64,000 bases of DNA from Actinoplanes flavus (GCF_017592555.1 NZ_JAGFNS010000020.1:44968-108967), one strand, 5' to 3'. Shown: positions 8,395 through 18,200, counted from the stretch's first letter. Numbers and translations: made by a program. Notes: generated from the sequence alone by a model not told the origin.

Positions 8395-10287
8395 TCAGTC
8401 GCGTTGGATGGGGATGCAGTTCCCGGTGTGGTAGCTGCCGTCGGCGGCCCGGGCCAGCCCGTGTCCGCTCTTGGCGATGCGGGCGCACACCTTCGGGGCG
8501 TCGCCGACGGCCTCGAAGTCGGCGTCGCTGGTCCGGCGCACCGAGGGTTGCTGGTCCTCGAAGTAGTACTCGCCGTGCGCGGTCACCTGGCTGCCCATCG
8601 TCGTCTCGTCGGGATTCTGCCCGTCGCCGCCGTAAACGTGCAGGTGGAACCCCTTCACGGTGTCCGGGGTCTCGCCGTTCCAGTCCGCCTCGTACCAGAT
8701 GACGAACTTGCCGTCCCGGATGGTGGCGCGGGAAAGGCAGACCCAGCGCGGGCTCTGCCTCATCTGATCGGTGCACGCCTCGTCGGCCGGCACCGGGGCG
8801 GCGGCCGCGCTCGCCGGAACGCTCGCGCTCGGCGAGGCGGTCGCCCCCGCGGCCGGAGTGTGCTGCGGGCTGTGCATGCCGGCCTCGGTGGCCGGGGCCT
8901 TCGTCCTGTCGTCCCCGCCGAACCTGTCCACCGCCCAGACCGTGCCGGCGACGCCGGCCAGTAGCGCGACCACGGCGGCGGCCAGAACAGCGCCGACGGG
9001 GCGCGACAGCTTCGGCCGGCCGGCCGGCGACGCGACGGCGGCGGTCGGCCCGGCCGGCTCCGGAACCGGCGCTCCGGAGGTCGCCGGCGGCCGCGACGAT
9101 TCCGGGGCGGGCTCGGCGGTGGCCGTCCAGGCGTCACCGGGCCAGGCCGGGGCGACGGCCTCCGCGGCGCCGGTCGCCCACGGGTCGACGGCCTCGGGCA
9201 GCACCAGCGCCGTCTGGGCCTCGGCGATCGAGGCGCCGGCGTGCCAGGCGGCGCCGAGCGCCACCGCGTGCTTGGGGTGGGCGTCGACCGCCACCGGACG
9301 GCCGAACTCCGCGCCCACCATCTGCGCGACCAGCGGAATCCGCGACGACCCGCCGACCAGCAGCACCGAGTGCAGGTCCGCCGGCTCGATTCCGGCCGAC
9401 CTGACGGCCCGGCGCAACGCCTCGGTCGGGCCACTCAGCACCGGGCGGACCATCGCCTCCAATTCGGCGCGAGTGAGCCGGACCTCGGTGGTGAGAGCCG
9501 GCAGCAGCACCGGGATCGTCACGTCGGTGTCCACCGACAGCGCCTCCTTGGCCTGCACACACTCCTCGCGGAGGCGGGCGACCGCGGCGGTCACCGCCGG
9601 ATCCTCCCCGTCGAGGTCGTCCAGCGCGCCGTCGAGGGAGCCGGCGACGTGGGCGAAGATCGCGGCGTCGAAGTCGATGCCGCCGAGACGCTCGATCCCC
9701 TCCGGCTTGCCGATCAGGTCGAATCCGTCCGGAGTCTTGCGCAACACCGCCGCGTCGAACGTGCCGCCGCCGAGGTCGTAGACGGCCACCGTCGCGTCCG
9801 GCTCCAGCCTCTGCTGCCGGGCGTAGAAGACCGCCGCCGCGTGCGGCTCGGTGATCAGCTGGACCGGCCGCTCGATGCCGGCCAGCCGGAGCACCTGATA
9901 CAACAGATCGATCTTGTACGGTCCCCAGTTCGCCGGATGCGAGACGCAGATCGCGTTCGGCTCACCGCCCTCGCGGGACGACACCTCGTCGATCACGGCC
10001 CGCAGCATCCGGGCCATCAGCGACTCGGCCGAGTACGGTGCCCCACCGAGCAGGATCGGCGTGGGGTCGCCGAGACGCCGCTTGAACTCGCGGGCGACCC
10101 GGTGCGGCTCGGTCAGCCCACGACGGCTGGCGATCTCGCCGGTCAGGATGGTCTCGTCGGCGCGCAGCAGCACCACCGAGGGTACGGCCGCCGACCGGCT
10201 GCCCAGCGAGACGATCTCGGCGTGGCCGGAACGCCAGACGGCCGCGGCCGTGTAGGTGGTTCCCAGATCGATACCGAGCGCATACAT
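8395..10287 (-). CDS. Membrane-anchored Hsp70/DnaK-like ATPase
   Basis: 630 residues; the ATG at 10287 has GGAG upstream. Residues about 1-370 are a complete Hsp70 nucleotide-binding domain: phosphate-1 loop GIDLGTTYTAA, phosphate-2 loop VYDLGGGTFD, adenosine motif LLVGGSSRIP. The DnaK substrate-binding domain is absent. In its place are a Pro/Ala-rich linker, one transmembrane helix (about 435-460, AVLAAAVVALLAGVAG), another low-complexity stretch and a roughly 115-residue outer domain with four Cys. The ATPase should be cytoplasmic and the Cys-containing domain outside the cell. Such fusions occur in actinomycetes as presumed signalling or cell-surface proteins; its role here is unknown. 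Confidence 0.85.
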   Translation of the reverse strand: MYALGIDLGTTYTAAAVWRSGHAEIVSLGSRSAAVPSVVLLRADETILTGEIASRRGLTEPHRVAREFKRRLGDPTPILLGGAPYSAESLMARMLRAVIDEVSSREGGEPNAICVSHPANWGPYKIDLLYQVLRLAGIERPVQLITEPHAAAVFYARQQRLEPDATVAVYDLGGGTFDAAVLRKTPDGFDLIGKPEGIERLGGIDFDAAIFAHVAGSLDGALDDLDGEDPAVTAAVARLREECVQAKEALSVDTDVTIPVLLPALTTEVRLTRAELEAMVRPVLSGPTEALRRAVRSAGIEPADLHSVLLVGGSSRIPLVAQMVGAEFGRPVAVDAHPKHAVALGAAWHAGASIAEAQTALVLPEAVDPWATGAAEAVAPAWPGDAWTATAEPAPESSRPPATSGAPVPEPAGPTAAVASPAGRPKLSRPVGAVLAAAVVALLAGVAGTVWAVDRFGGDDRTKAPATEAGMHSPQHTPAAGATASPSASVPASAAAAPVPADEACTDQMRQSPRWVCLSRATIRDGKFVIWYEADWNGETPDTVKGFHLHVYGGDGQNPDETTMGSQVTAHGEYYFEDQQPSVRRTSDADFEAVGDAPKVCARIAKSGHGLARAADGSYHTGNCIPIQRD

Positions 10288-10467
10288 CCCGAGGACTCCG
10301 GATCCGGTCGAGGGCGTGACCTGCCTCCCCCGGGCCGGGGGGCTACCAGAATAGGGTCAGGCGGACGGCCGGGCCGCCCGGGAGATCTCCGGCGTGCCGG
10401 GCTTCACACGACCGGGCGGGCCGCCGGGGGGACCGGCGGTCGCGGCCCCGTGGATGTACATGCACCG

Positions 10468-10502
10468 CCCCCTGCCACAGCGGCGCGTGCCGTGGCAGGG
10501 GG
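10468..10502. terminator. Hairpin terminator of the GH5 gene
   Basis: Perfect 11-bp stem CCCCCTGCCAC / GTGGCAGGGGG with a 13-base loop, just past the stop of the leftward GH5 gene and before the Hsp70-like gene. Confidence 0.7.
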
Positions 10503-10519
10503 CCGGTCCGTTCCGAGCG

Positions 10520-11554
10520 TCAGAGGCCCCACCCGTAGCGGATGCGGTCGCGGCCGGAGGCGTTGCGGACGGCCAGGTTGAGGTTGGTGCCGCTGCCACT
10601 GAAGGCGAACATCGAGTAGTAGTCGAAACCCGAGGTGCCGGTGGGTTTGCCGCCCAGGGCCGGCCAGTAGGTGCCGCCCATCTGGTTGTCCCGCATGACC
10701 TGGGTGACGGCGCGGATGTGGCGTACGAAATTGTCGGTGCTGTTCGCGTCGGCGTAGTTGAGCCCGGTGGACATCGGGGCGCCGAACTCGGTCACCACGG
10801 CGCGGGAGGCGCAGTTGCCGAGCCGGGTCTGGATGTGGCTGCGGAAGGCGTCGTAGGTCATCGCGCTGTAGAAGAACGCGTAATGGTGGAACGAGAGCAG
10901 CGTGCCGCTGAACCGGCTGTCGTTGCAGACGTCCCGCAGGTCCTGGCTGTACCCGGTGCCGCCGATCAGCGTCCGGGCCGGCACCGCCGAGTAGTGGTAG
11001 CTCATCCAGTTCGCCGCCACGTTGCGCCACTCCGCCGAACTGTAGCCGTGCGGCTCGTTCATCGGCTCGAAGTAGACGTTGGTGTTCCCGCCGTATTGGT
11101 AGGTCACCTTCGACCACATGGTGTTCCAGGCCGCGATGTTGGTGATCCGGCCACCGGAGGCGGCGCCGTCCTCCCAGTAGGCGAGGATCACCTTGAACCC
11201 GCGGGCGGTGGCGGCGTCGATGGCGCCCCGGTAGTTCTCCCACCACGCTGTGCCGACGGTGTGCGTGTTGATCGGCAGCCGGACCGTGTTGACGCCGATC
11301 GCGGCCATGTCGTCGTACAGGGCGTTGGCCTTGGCCCGGACCGTCGCGTTGCTGTCCGACGAACTGAGGCCCTGCACGACCAGCGGGCCGGTGCTGAAGT
11401 TGTCGCCCAGCACCGCCCAGTTCATACCGCGGAACTGGTTGGTGGCGGCGGCCGCCGGTGACGAGCCGACGGCGACGGCGCCCAGCGCGGTCAGGGCGGT
11501 CACCAGGAGAGGGGTGAGGATCCGGCGCAACGGTGTCATGGGGAGTCCAATCAT
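10520..11554 (-). CDS. Secreted GH5-family glycoside hydrolase (cellulase/mannanase clan)
   Basis: 344 residues if started at 11554, where the ATG overlaps the stop of the GH43 gene above it (ATGA); the ATG at 11539 is an alternative and also yields a good signal peptide ending in AAAA-T. The mature protein opens with FRGMNWAVLGDN, typical of GH5. The acid/base Glu is in FEPMNEPHG and the nucleophile Glu in VVTEFGAP, with the family His in FHHYAFF. GH5 acts on beta-1,4-glucan, mannan or related chains. No separate binding module is present. The GH43 gene is co-transcribed upstream and a strong hairpin follows. Confidence 0.87.
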   Translation of the reverse strand: MIGLPMTPLRRILTPLLVTALTALGAVAVGSSPAAAATNQFRGMNWAVLGDNFSTGPLVVQGLSSSDSNATVRAKANALYDDMAAIGVNTVRLPINTHTVGTAWWENYRGAIDAATARGFKVILAYWEDGAASGGRITNIAAWNTMWSKVTYQYGGNTNVYFEPMNEPHGYSSAEWRNVAANWMSYHYSAVPARTLIGGTGYSQDLRDVCNDSRFSGTLLSFHHYAFFYSAMTYDAFRSHIQTRLGNCASRAVVTEFGAPMSTGLNYADANSTDNFVRHIRAVTQVMRDNQMGGTYWPALGGKPTGTSGFDYYSMFAFSGSGTNLNLAVRNASGRDRIRYGWGL

Positions 11555-12411
11555 CGGGGAATCGCGGTGCCGTGGCGGCAACCGGAGCAGCCGACCGCGC
11601 TCAGGCCGGTCCACGTGTCGAGGTCGGAGCTGGTCGCGGTCCAGATCCCGCCGTTGGTGTACTTGTCGATGTAGATGCGCCACCGGCCGTCGTCCAGCCG
11701 GACCAGGGACGGCCCCTCGTAACCGGAGGCCCACAGGGTGCCCCGGTTGATCCAGCCGCCGGTGAGCCGGTCGGTGCTGGTCCAGTGCTCGATGTACTTG
11801 GTGGTCTCGTTCTTGACGAAGGAGTGCCAGGTGCTGCCGGACTTCACCACGTACGCGTCGATGTGGTTGAAGCCGAGGCCCCACATCTGCTGCGGCCCGC
11901 TCCACGAGGTGAGGTCGCTGTTCTGCGCCGTGTAGACGTACGGCCGGAAGCAGTTGGAGCAGGTCGTCTGGGCCACGTTGGCGATGATGGTGACCGTGCT
12001 GCCCTCGATGTAGAACTCCGGCGCCCAGGTGAACCGGGTGCTGCTGATCCCGGACGGGACGGTGGCGATGTTGGTCCAGTTCAGCAGGTCGGTGCTGCGG
12101 GCCACCGCGAAGTACGTCGAGTTCGTCGTCCAGGACTGCCAGGTGTAGGCGATGAACCAGGTGCTGCCCCGCTTGATGATGCTCGGGTCGCGCAGCACCC
12201 CGGTCGGGCCCCGGAAGTTGGTGTCGTACAGGACGTTGTAGCTGGTGCCGCCGTTGGTGGACTGGTAGATCCACAGCTCCTGGTCGGCCGCCCCGTCGCC
12301 CTTGAAGGTGGCGTAGATCAGCGTCGTGGCCGCGCTGGCGGGCTGGGGCAGGGCCAGGCCGCCGAGGACGACGGCGACCAGGCCGGTCACCGCCATCAGA
12401 ATGCGTTTCAT
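11551..12411 (-). CDS. Secreted GH43-like glycosidase (arabinofuranosidase type)
   Basis: 286 residues from the ATG at 12411, which has the near-ideal GGAGGAAGG upstream and starts a signal peptide (MKRILMAV... ASAA). It is a compact five-bladed propeller: Asp in LRDPSIIKRG, Asp in HIDAYVVKSG and Glu in GYEGPSLVRLD match the GH43-clan triad. Cys pairs near TCSNC and CSGC may be disulfides. It probably releases arabinose or xylose residues from side chains; exact substrate unknown. Its stop overlaps the GH5 start, so the two form an operon. Confidence 0.82.
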   Translation of the reverse strand: MKRILMAVTGLVAVVLGGLALPQPASAATTLIYATFKGDGAADQELWIYQSTNGGTSYNVLYDTNFRGPTGVLRDPSIIKRGSTWFIAYTWQSWTTNSTYFAVARSTDLLNWTNIATVPSGISSTRFTWAPEFYIEGSTVTIIANVAQTTCSNCFRPYVYTAQNSDLTSWSGPQQMWGLGFNHIDAYVVKSGSTWHSFVKNETTKYIEHWTSTDRLTGGWINRGTLWASGYEGPSLVRLDDGRWRIYIDKYTNGGIWTATSSDLDTWTGLSAVGCSGCRHGTAIPR

Positions 12412-12420
12412 CCTTCCTCC

Positions 12421-12474
12421 CTTCGTGGACCGCACACTGAATATGTTCAGTCGGGATGACAGGTGTCCACGAAG
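12421..12474. promoter_or_regulatory. Nested inverted repeats upstream of GH43-GH5 operon
   Basis: A perfect 10-bp pair CTTCGTGGAC / GTCCACGAAG (12421-12430 and 12465-12474) encloses CTGAA-TATG-TTCAG (12437-12450). The inner element looks like an operator and shares CACACTGAA with the GH2 promoter region. The outer pair may be an mRNA-leader stem, since it begins just before the ribosome site. Confidence 0.45.
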
Positions 12475-12531
12475 CGAGCAAGGGCACTCAGAACCGTTCA
12501 CAACCGAACATGAACGGTGCCGATCGGAAGG

Positions 12532-13860
12532 TCAGAGCAGGCGCGGGGGCGGCGGCAGCGCCGGGCGGTCGAGCCACGCGGTGAACAGGTCGTCCAGCGG
12601 CGCACTCGTGAACCGGGCGGCGTGCGCCTTGAACAGGGCGGTCGTCACGGTCCGGTGCCGGTGCTCGGCCACCCAGGAGCGCAACAGTGCGAAGAACGCC
12701 TGCTCACCGACCCGCACCCGCAGGGCGTGCAGGGTCAGCGCGCCGCGTTTGTAGACGCGCGGGTCGAACATCCGGTCGACGCCCGGGTCGCCGACGACGA
12801 CGGTCGCCGGCTGCGCCGCCGCCCAGGCGTGCCATCGGGCCGCGTGCACCTGTTCCGGCACGCCGCCGGAGACCTCGGACCACAACCACTCGGCGTACGT
12901 GGCGAAGCCCTCGTTGAGCCAGATGTGCCGCCAGTCGGCGACCGTGAGGCTGTTGCCGAACCACTGATGGGCCAGCTCGTGCACGACCAGCCGCTCGTGG
13001 GTGCGCCGCCCGTCGACGTGGTTGCGCCCGAAGACGGCCATGCCCTGCGCCTCGACCGGGTCGTCCAGCTCGTCGTCGGTGACCACCACGACGTACTCGC
13101 GGAACGGGTACGGCCCGAACAGCCCCTCCAGAGCCGTCATGATCTCGCCGTGCCGGCCGAAGTCGTGCCGGAAGGCGGCGCGCACCCGCGGGGTGATCGC
13201 GGCCCGCTGGGTCACCCCGCCGGCGGCCAGCTCCACCAGGTCGTAACGGCCGATCTGGACGCTCATCAGGTACGGGGCGGTCGGCTCGTCACGCTCGTAC
13301 ACCCAGGTGGTCGATCCGGCCCCGCGGCGCCGGGACACCAGGTCGCCGGTGACCAGCACGGTGTACGGCGACGGCACGGTCAACCGCACCAGGAACCCGG
13401 CCTTGTCGTCCGGCCGGTCGTTGCACGGGAACCAGGACGGCGCCCCGTTCGGCTGGCTCGCCACCAGCACACCGTCGGTCAGCTCGTCCCACCCGATGTC
13501 GCCCCACCGCCCGGAGACCGGCACCGGCTTCCCGCCGTACCGGATCTCGGTCTTGAAGGTCGCGCCGTAGCCGATCGGGCGCTCCGGTTTGATCCGGAGC
13601 TTGCCCCGCCGGTGGTCGAAGCTCGCCGGGCGGCCGTCGACGCGCACCCCCTGGACCCGCATCCCGGCCAGGTCCAGGCTGAACCGTGACAGCGGCTGGA
13701 CCGCCCGCGCCGTGACGATCGCCTTACCGGCCAGCCGGTTCGACACCACCCGGTAGTCGAGGTCGAGTTCGTAGTGCAGCACCCGGTAGCCGCCGTTGCC
13801 GTGCTCCGGCAGGTACGGGTCGGGGGAACGGTCGGCGCCCGGCGTGGCCGGTGGGTTCAT
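12532..13860 (-). CDS. M1-family zinc aminopeptidase
   Basis: 442 residues from the ATG at 13860; upstream in-frame codons lie in the adjacent insertion element and are not native. The zinc site is intact, HELAHQWFGN followed by NEGFATYAE (HExxH-x18-E). The exopeptidase motif is QGMAVFG in place of the common GAMEN. It lacks the long C-terminal helical domain of larger M1 enzymes and has no signal peptide. It lies directly downstream of, and on the same strand as, the Pls-type synthetase gene, split from it only by the TnpB element. From memory, epsilon-polylysine-degrading enzymes of Streptomyces are zinc aminopeptidases, so a role in trimming or detoxifying the Pls product is a reasonable inference. 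Confidence 0.85.
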   Translation of the reverse strand: MNPPATPGADRSPDPYLPEHGNGGYRVLHYELDLDYRVVSNRLAGKAIVTARAVQPLSRFSLDLAGMRVQGVRVDGRPASFDHRRGKLRIKPERPIGYGATFKTEIRYGGKPVPVSGRWGDIGWDELTDGVLVASQPNGAPSWFPCNDRPDDKAGFLVRLTVPSPYTVLVTGDLVSRRRGAGSTTWVYERDEPTAPYLMSVQIGRYDLVELAAGGVTQRAAITPRVRAAFRHDFGRHGEIMTALEGLFGPYPFREYVVVVTDDELDDPVEAQGMAVFGRNHVDGRRTHERLVVHELAHQWFGNSLTVADWRHIWLNEGFATYAEWLWSEVSGGVPEQVHAARWHAWAAAQPATVVVGDPGVDRMFDPRVYKRGALTLHALRVRVGEQAFFALLRSWVAEHRHRTVTTALFKAHAARFTSAPLDDLFTAWLDRPALPPPPRLL

Positions 13861-13879
13861 CAGAATTCTTTCGTGGATA

Positions 13880-13899
13880 CTCCGGCCTTCAGGCCGGAG
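13880..13899. repeat. Left-end hairpin of the TnpB element
   Basis: Perfect 8-bp stem with TTCA loop, the kind of structure recognised by TnpA at IS200/IS605 left ends. Confidence 0.75.
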
Positions 13900-14017
13900 A
13901 GGAAACGGAGTTGCCTGCGGAGCAGGACAGGGATAGCCGATTCGCCGTCCCGGCGAATCGGCGTCGGCACACCGACCCGCCACGACCGCGCTCGTACGCC
14001 TGTTCTATCCTGCGTGG

Positions 14018-15190
14018 ATGGTCAGGGTGGTGGAGCGCGGGTATCGGTACCGCTTCTATCCCACCCCGGCGCAGGCCAGCCTGTTGACGCGGACGTTCGG
14101 GTGTGTCCGGTTGGTGTACAACCTGGGTTTGCAGGCCCGCCGTGACGCCTGGCAGCAGCGGCAGGAGAAGCTCGGCTACGGGGCGACGTCGGCGTTGTTG
14201 ACCGGCTGGAAGACGACCGCCGAGCTGGCGTTTCTGGGCGAGGTGTCGTGCGTGCCGTTGCAGCAGGCGTTGCGGCATCTGGACACCGCCTACCAGAAAT
14301 TTTTCAAGGGTGAATGCCGGTTCCCGCGGTTCAAGTCGCGGAAGAGGTCGCGGCGGTCGGCGGAGTTCACCGCGAGTGCCTTCACCTACCGGCAGGGCGA
14401 ACTGCGGCTGGCGAAGCTGATGGGCGCACCTCTGGCTGTGGTGTGGTCGCGGCCGCTGCCCGAGGGTGTGGTGCCGTCGACAGTGACCGTGTCCCAGGAC
14501 CGGGCCGGCCGCTGGTTCGTCTCCCTGCGGTGCGAAATCCCAGCCGCCACCGCCCCTATCGCCGAAAAGGTGGTGGGGATCGACGCCGGGTTGAATCGGC
14601 TGCTGACCTTCTCCACCGGCGAGGCGGTGGAGAACCCGCGGCAGAAACGCCGCGCACGCCAGCGGGTGGCCCAGGCGCAGCGTGAGTTGGCGCGGAAGGA
14701 GAAGGGCTCCCGGAACCGGGAGAAGGCGCGGCTGAAGGTGGCGCGGGTGCATGCCCAAGTGGCTGACCGGCGCCGGGACATGTGGCATCAGGTGACGACT
14801 CGACTCGTGCGCGAAAACCAAACGCTCGTGATCGAAGACCTCGCCGTCCGCAACATGCTCCAAAACCACACGCTCGCGCGGGCGATCAGCGACGCCTCCT
14901 GGGGCTTGTTCCGTGAGCTGCTCGAATACAAAGCCAAGGAGTACGGGCGGACGCTGATCGTGGTGCCACGCTGGTACCCGTCCACCCGGCTCTGCTCCCA
15001 CTGCGGAATGCGGGCGCGGAGGATGGATCTGTCGGTGCGGGTGTGGACCTGCATCGGCTGCGATATCAGGCATGATCGGGACGTGAATGCGGCCCGAAAC
15101 CTGGTGGCCGCCGGGCTGGCGGTGTCGGCCTGTGGAGCTGATGTGAGACCTCAACGGGGAACCACCTCCCGGGCGGGCGATCGGCGATGA
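14018..15190 (+). CDS. tnpB: TnpB RNA-guided nuclease (IS605 OrfB)
   Basis: 390 residues, a usual TnpB length. N-terminal helix-turn-helix region (YRYRFYPTPAQASLLTRTFG), then a RuvC-like nuclease with the acidic triad Asp in VVGIDAGLNR, Glu in VIEDLAVRNM and Asp in HDRDVNAARN. The four-Cys zinc finger (CSHCG ... CIGCD) lies between the second and third acidic residues. All key residues are present, so it is predicted active. TnpB proteins use an RNA transcribed from the gene's 3' end and the right end of the element to cut DNA beside a short motif, which helps retain the element. No TnpA partner is present. Confidence 0.93.
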   Translation: MVRVVERGYRYRFYPTPAQASLLTRTFGCVRLVYNLGLQARRDAWQQRQEKLGYGATSALLTGWKTTAELAFLGEVSCVPLQQALRHLDTAYQKFFKGECRFPRFKSRKRSRRSAEFTASAFTYRQGELRLAKLMGAPLAVVWSRPLPEGVVPSTVTVSQDRAGRWFVSLRCEIPAATAPIAEKVVGIDAGLNRLLTFSTGEAVENPRQKRRARQRVAQAQRELARKEKGSRNREKARLKVARVHAQVADRRRDMWHQVTTRLVRENQTLVIEDLAVRNMLQNHTLARAISDASWGLFRELLEYKAKEYGRTLIVVPRWYPSTRLCSHCGMRARRMDLSVRVWTCIGCDIRHDRDVNAARNLVAAGLAVSACGADVRPQRGTTSRAGDRR

Positions 15191-15251
15191 AGCAGGAAAC
15201 ACTCTGGGGCGACCCAGTGGAATCCTTGTCCCTTTCAGGGCAAGGAGATGT
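15100..15251 (+). ncRNA. Predicted omegaRNA (reRNA) scaffold of TnpB
   Basis: TnpB guide RNAs overlap the 3' end of tnpB and run through the right end. This stretch has two stems (near 15201-15220 and 15224-15245) and ends at the predicted border. The guide would then be read from flanking DNA starting CAAGCCCAGG at 15252, which is the 3' end of the Pls gene. The 5' boundary is a guess. Confidence 0.5.
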
Positions 15252-18200
15252 CAAGCCCAGGTCGCGATCGGGTTGCCGAGCCAGCGGGTGTCGGCGGGCA
15301 CGGCGTCGCCGCGGGTGACCAGCGAGCCGGGGCCCACGGTGGTCCGGGCACCGATGCTCGCGCCGGGCAGCACGATGCCGTGCGGGCCGAGGGTGGCGCC
15401 CGCGCCGAGAGTGACCTCATCCATGCTCATGATCCGATCATGGAACAGGTGGGTCTGCACCACGCACCCCCGGTTCACGGTCGCGCCGGCGCCGAGACGG
15501 ACCAGATCGAACTCCGGCAGCCACAGCGTCTCCAGCCACACACCACGGCCGATCCGCGCGCCGAGCGTCCGTAGCCACAGGTTCAGCAGCGGCGTCCCGG
15601 TGACGAACCGGAACAGCCAGGGCGCGCCGAGCACCTCGACGAACGTGTCGGCGAGCTCGTTGCGCCAGACGAACGACGTCCACAGCGCCCGCTCGCCGGC
15701 CCGGAACCGGCCGACCAGCAGCCACTTCGCCGCTGACGCGGTGAGCGCCGCGACGATCGCGGCGGCCGACAGCACCGGCCCGGCGGCGAGCGCGGCCACC
15801 GCTGCTCCGGCGGTCCGCCAGATCAGCGTGAGCACGGCGAGCACCAGGATCGCCAGGGCGCCGGAGCCGATCACCGGGACGACCCGGCACAGTTCGATCG
15901 CGGCGCGGGCCAGCCGCAGCCGCGGCGGCGGGTCGAAGGTGCGGCCGGTGTCGGCCGCCTCGACGACGCGGCGCAGCGGCATCGGCGGGGCGCCCAGCCA
16001 GGACGAGCCCTTCTTGGCCCGGCGCGGCGCCGACGAGAGCACCCCGACCAGGCCGCGTTTGGGCACCGACCGGCCCGGCGCGGCCATCCCGGAGTTGCCG
16101 AGGAACGCCTGCTTGCCGATCCGGGCCGGGGCGACCCGCAGCCAGCCGTGGCTCAGCTGGTAGGTGGCGACCATGGTGTCGTCGGCCAGGAACGCGTGGT
16201 CGTCGACGGTGGTCATGGCCGGGACCGCCAGCACCGTGGAGATCTCGGCGCCCCGGCCCACCCGCGCGCCGAGCAGGCGCAGCCACACCGGGGTGAACAG
16301 GCTGGAGTAGATCGGGAACAGCGCGACCCGGGCCATCCCCATCAGGCGCTCGGTGGTCCACACCTGCCAGGCGACGCGCCCGCGGACCGGGTGGAACCCC
16401 TCCCGCAGGCCGATGCCGAGCAGGCGCACCGCCGCCAGCACGAGCAGGGCGTAGGCGACCAGGTAGGCGACCGGCGCGGCCGGGACGGCGAGCAGCGCGG
16501 GGCCGCGGGTGTTCGCCCAGCCGGCCAGGGCGAGCGCGGGCAGCGCGGCGAGCACCGGGAGCAGGCCCAGCAGCTGGGCGGTGACGCTGTAGGCGGCCAC
16601 CCAGAACGGGCCGCCGAGCCGGGAGGGTTCCGGGCGCCGCTCCGGCCAGCCGGTCGTGTCCTTACCGGCGACCGGTACGGCCGGGGAGCCGGCCCAGCGC
16701 TGCCCGGCCGGCACCGCGCCGGTCACGGTCGAGCCGGCGCCGATCCGCGCGCCTTTGCCGACCCGGGCGCCGGGCATCAGAGTGCTCCGGGAGCCGACCC
16801 GGGCGCCGGCGCCGACGCGCACCGTGCCGATCCGGACCACGTCGCCGTCGACCCAGTAGCCGGAGAGGTCGACCTCCGGCTCGACCGCCGCGCCGCGGCC
16901 GAGCTTGAGCAGCCCGGTGACCGGCGGCGCGGAGTGCAGGTCGACGTCGGCGCCGAGCCGCGCGCCGAGCGCCTTCGCGTAGGTGATCATCCAGCCCGCC
17001 CCGGCCACCCCGGTCGCGCCGGTCAGCTCGGCGAAGCGTTCGGCCGCCCACAGCCGGAGATGGACGTGTCCGCCGCGCGGGTAGGCGCCGGGGCCGACGC
17101 CGCGCAGCAGCAGCCGGGCGGCGGCCGCGGCCATGACGATCCGGCCCGGCGGGCTGAACAGCAGCGCCCAGGCGGCCGCGATCCACCACCAGGAGACCGC
17201 CGGGAGCAGCCCGACGGCGCGGCCCAGCGCGGCGGCCACGGTGAGCCAGCGGAGCCCCACCATCGCCAGCATCGGCACCATGAGCAGGGCCTGGAGGAAC
17301 CCGGTCCGCCGGGGCGTGGGCCGCACCGCCCGGTGGACCGTGGTCTCGGCGCCGAGCCCGTCGAGCACGCCCGCCATCTCGGACAGTCGCGGATTCTGGT
17401 AGACGTCGGCCACCGACACCCGCGGGTGGTCCCGCCGGATCCAGGCGACCAGCTGTGCCGCGTTCAGGCTGCTGCCGCCGCTGCTGAAGAAGTCGGCGCC
17501 GGGCTCGGCCGGGCGGACCCCGAGGATCTCCTCCCAGCCGCCGGCCAGCCACTGCTCGGTCGCGGTCAGCCCGGCGTCCGGTGCGGCGCCGGGCACGGCC
17601 AGCGGCCAGGGCAGCGCCGCCCGGTCCACCTTGCCCGAGGTGCGGGTCGGCAGCCCGTCCACCACGGCCAGCAGCGGGACGAGCGCGGCCGGGAGCTGCT
17701 CGCGGATCCGCCGGTTGGCGGCCGCCAGGTCGAAACCGGCGGCGTCGTGCGGCACCAGGTAGCCGACCAGCAGCTGGTTACCGCCGGCGGTCCGCCGCAC
17801 CGCGGCCGCCGCGCCGGCCACCCCGGACAGTGCCTGCAGCGCCGCGTCCACCTCGCCCAGCTCGATCCGGCGGCCACCGAGTTTCACCTGCTCGTCGCCG
17901 CGGCCCAGGAACAGCAGGCCGTCCGGCTCGGCGCGGACGATGTCGCCGCTGCGGTAGGCGCGGTCCCAGTCCAGGGCGGGCAGCGGCGCGAACTTCTCGG
18001 CGTCCTTGGCGGCGTCGAGATAGCGGGCCAGGCCGACACCGCCGATCACCAGCTCGCCGGTCTGCCCCATGGTGACCGGCTCACCGGACTCGTCGACGAC
18101 GGCCAGCTCCCAGCCGGCCAGCGGCAGCCCGATGCGCACCGGGCCCTCGCCGGTCATCCGGGCGGCGCAGGCCACCACGGTCGCCTCGGTCGGGCCGTAC

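Larger units (their letters stand above)
13861..15251 (+). mobile_element. IS200/IS605-type element carrying only tnpB
   Basis: Left end: the perfect hairpin CTCCGGCCTTCAGGCCGGAG (13880-13899) about 20 bases inside the border. Right end: a stem with one bulged base at 15224-15245 just before the border. Such subterminal hairpins mark IS200/IS605 ends. There is no Y1 transposase, so the copy cannot move alone. The left flank is TTCAT, a plausible target-adjacent motif, and there is no target duplication, as expected for this family. The borders are placed where removal would rejoin TTCAT to CAAGCCC and restore a TGATG stop/start overlap between the Pls and M1 genes. Confidence 0.75.

Noticed and set aside
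5076..8702. Plus-strand frame of 1208 codons
   Set aside because: Antisense to the GH2 gene, whose PA14, GH2 and LamG motifs are clear on the minus strand.
11554..12487. N-terminal extension of the GH5 frame to 12487
   Set aside because: Reads through the GH43 gene in the wrong frame; the GH5 signal peptide begins near 11554 or 11539.
13861..13983. N-terminal extension of the M1 aminopeptidase
   Set aside because: Encoded by the end of the TnpB element, including its hairpin, so not native to the enzyme.
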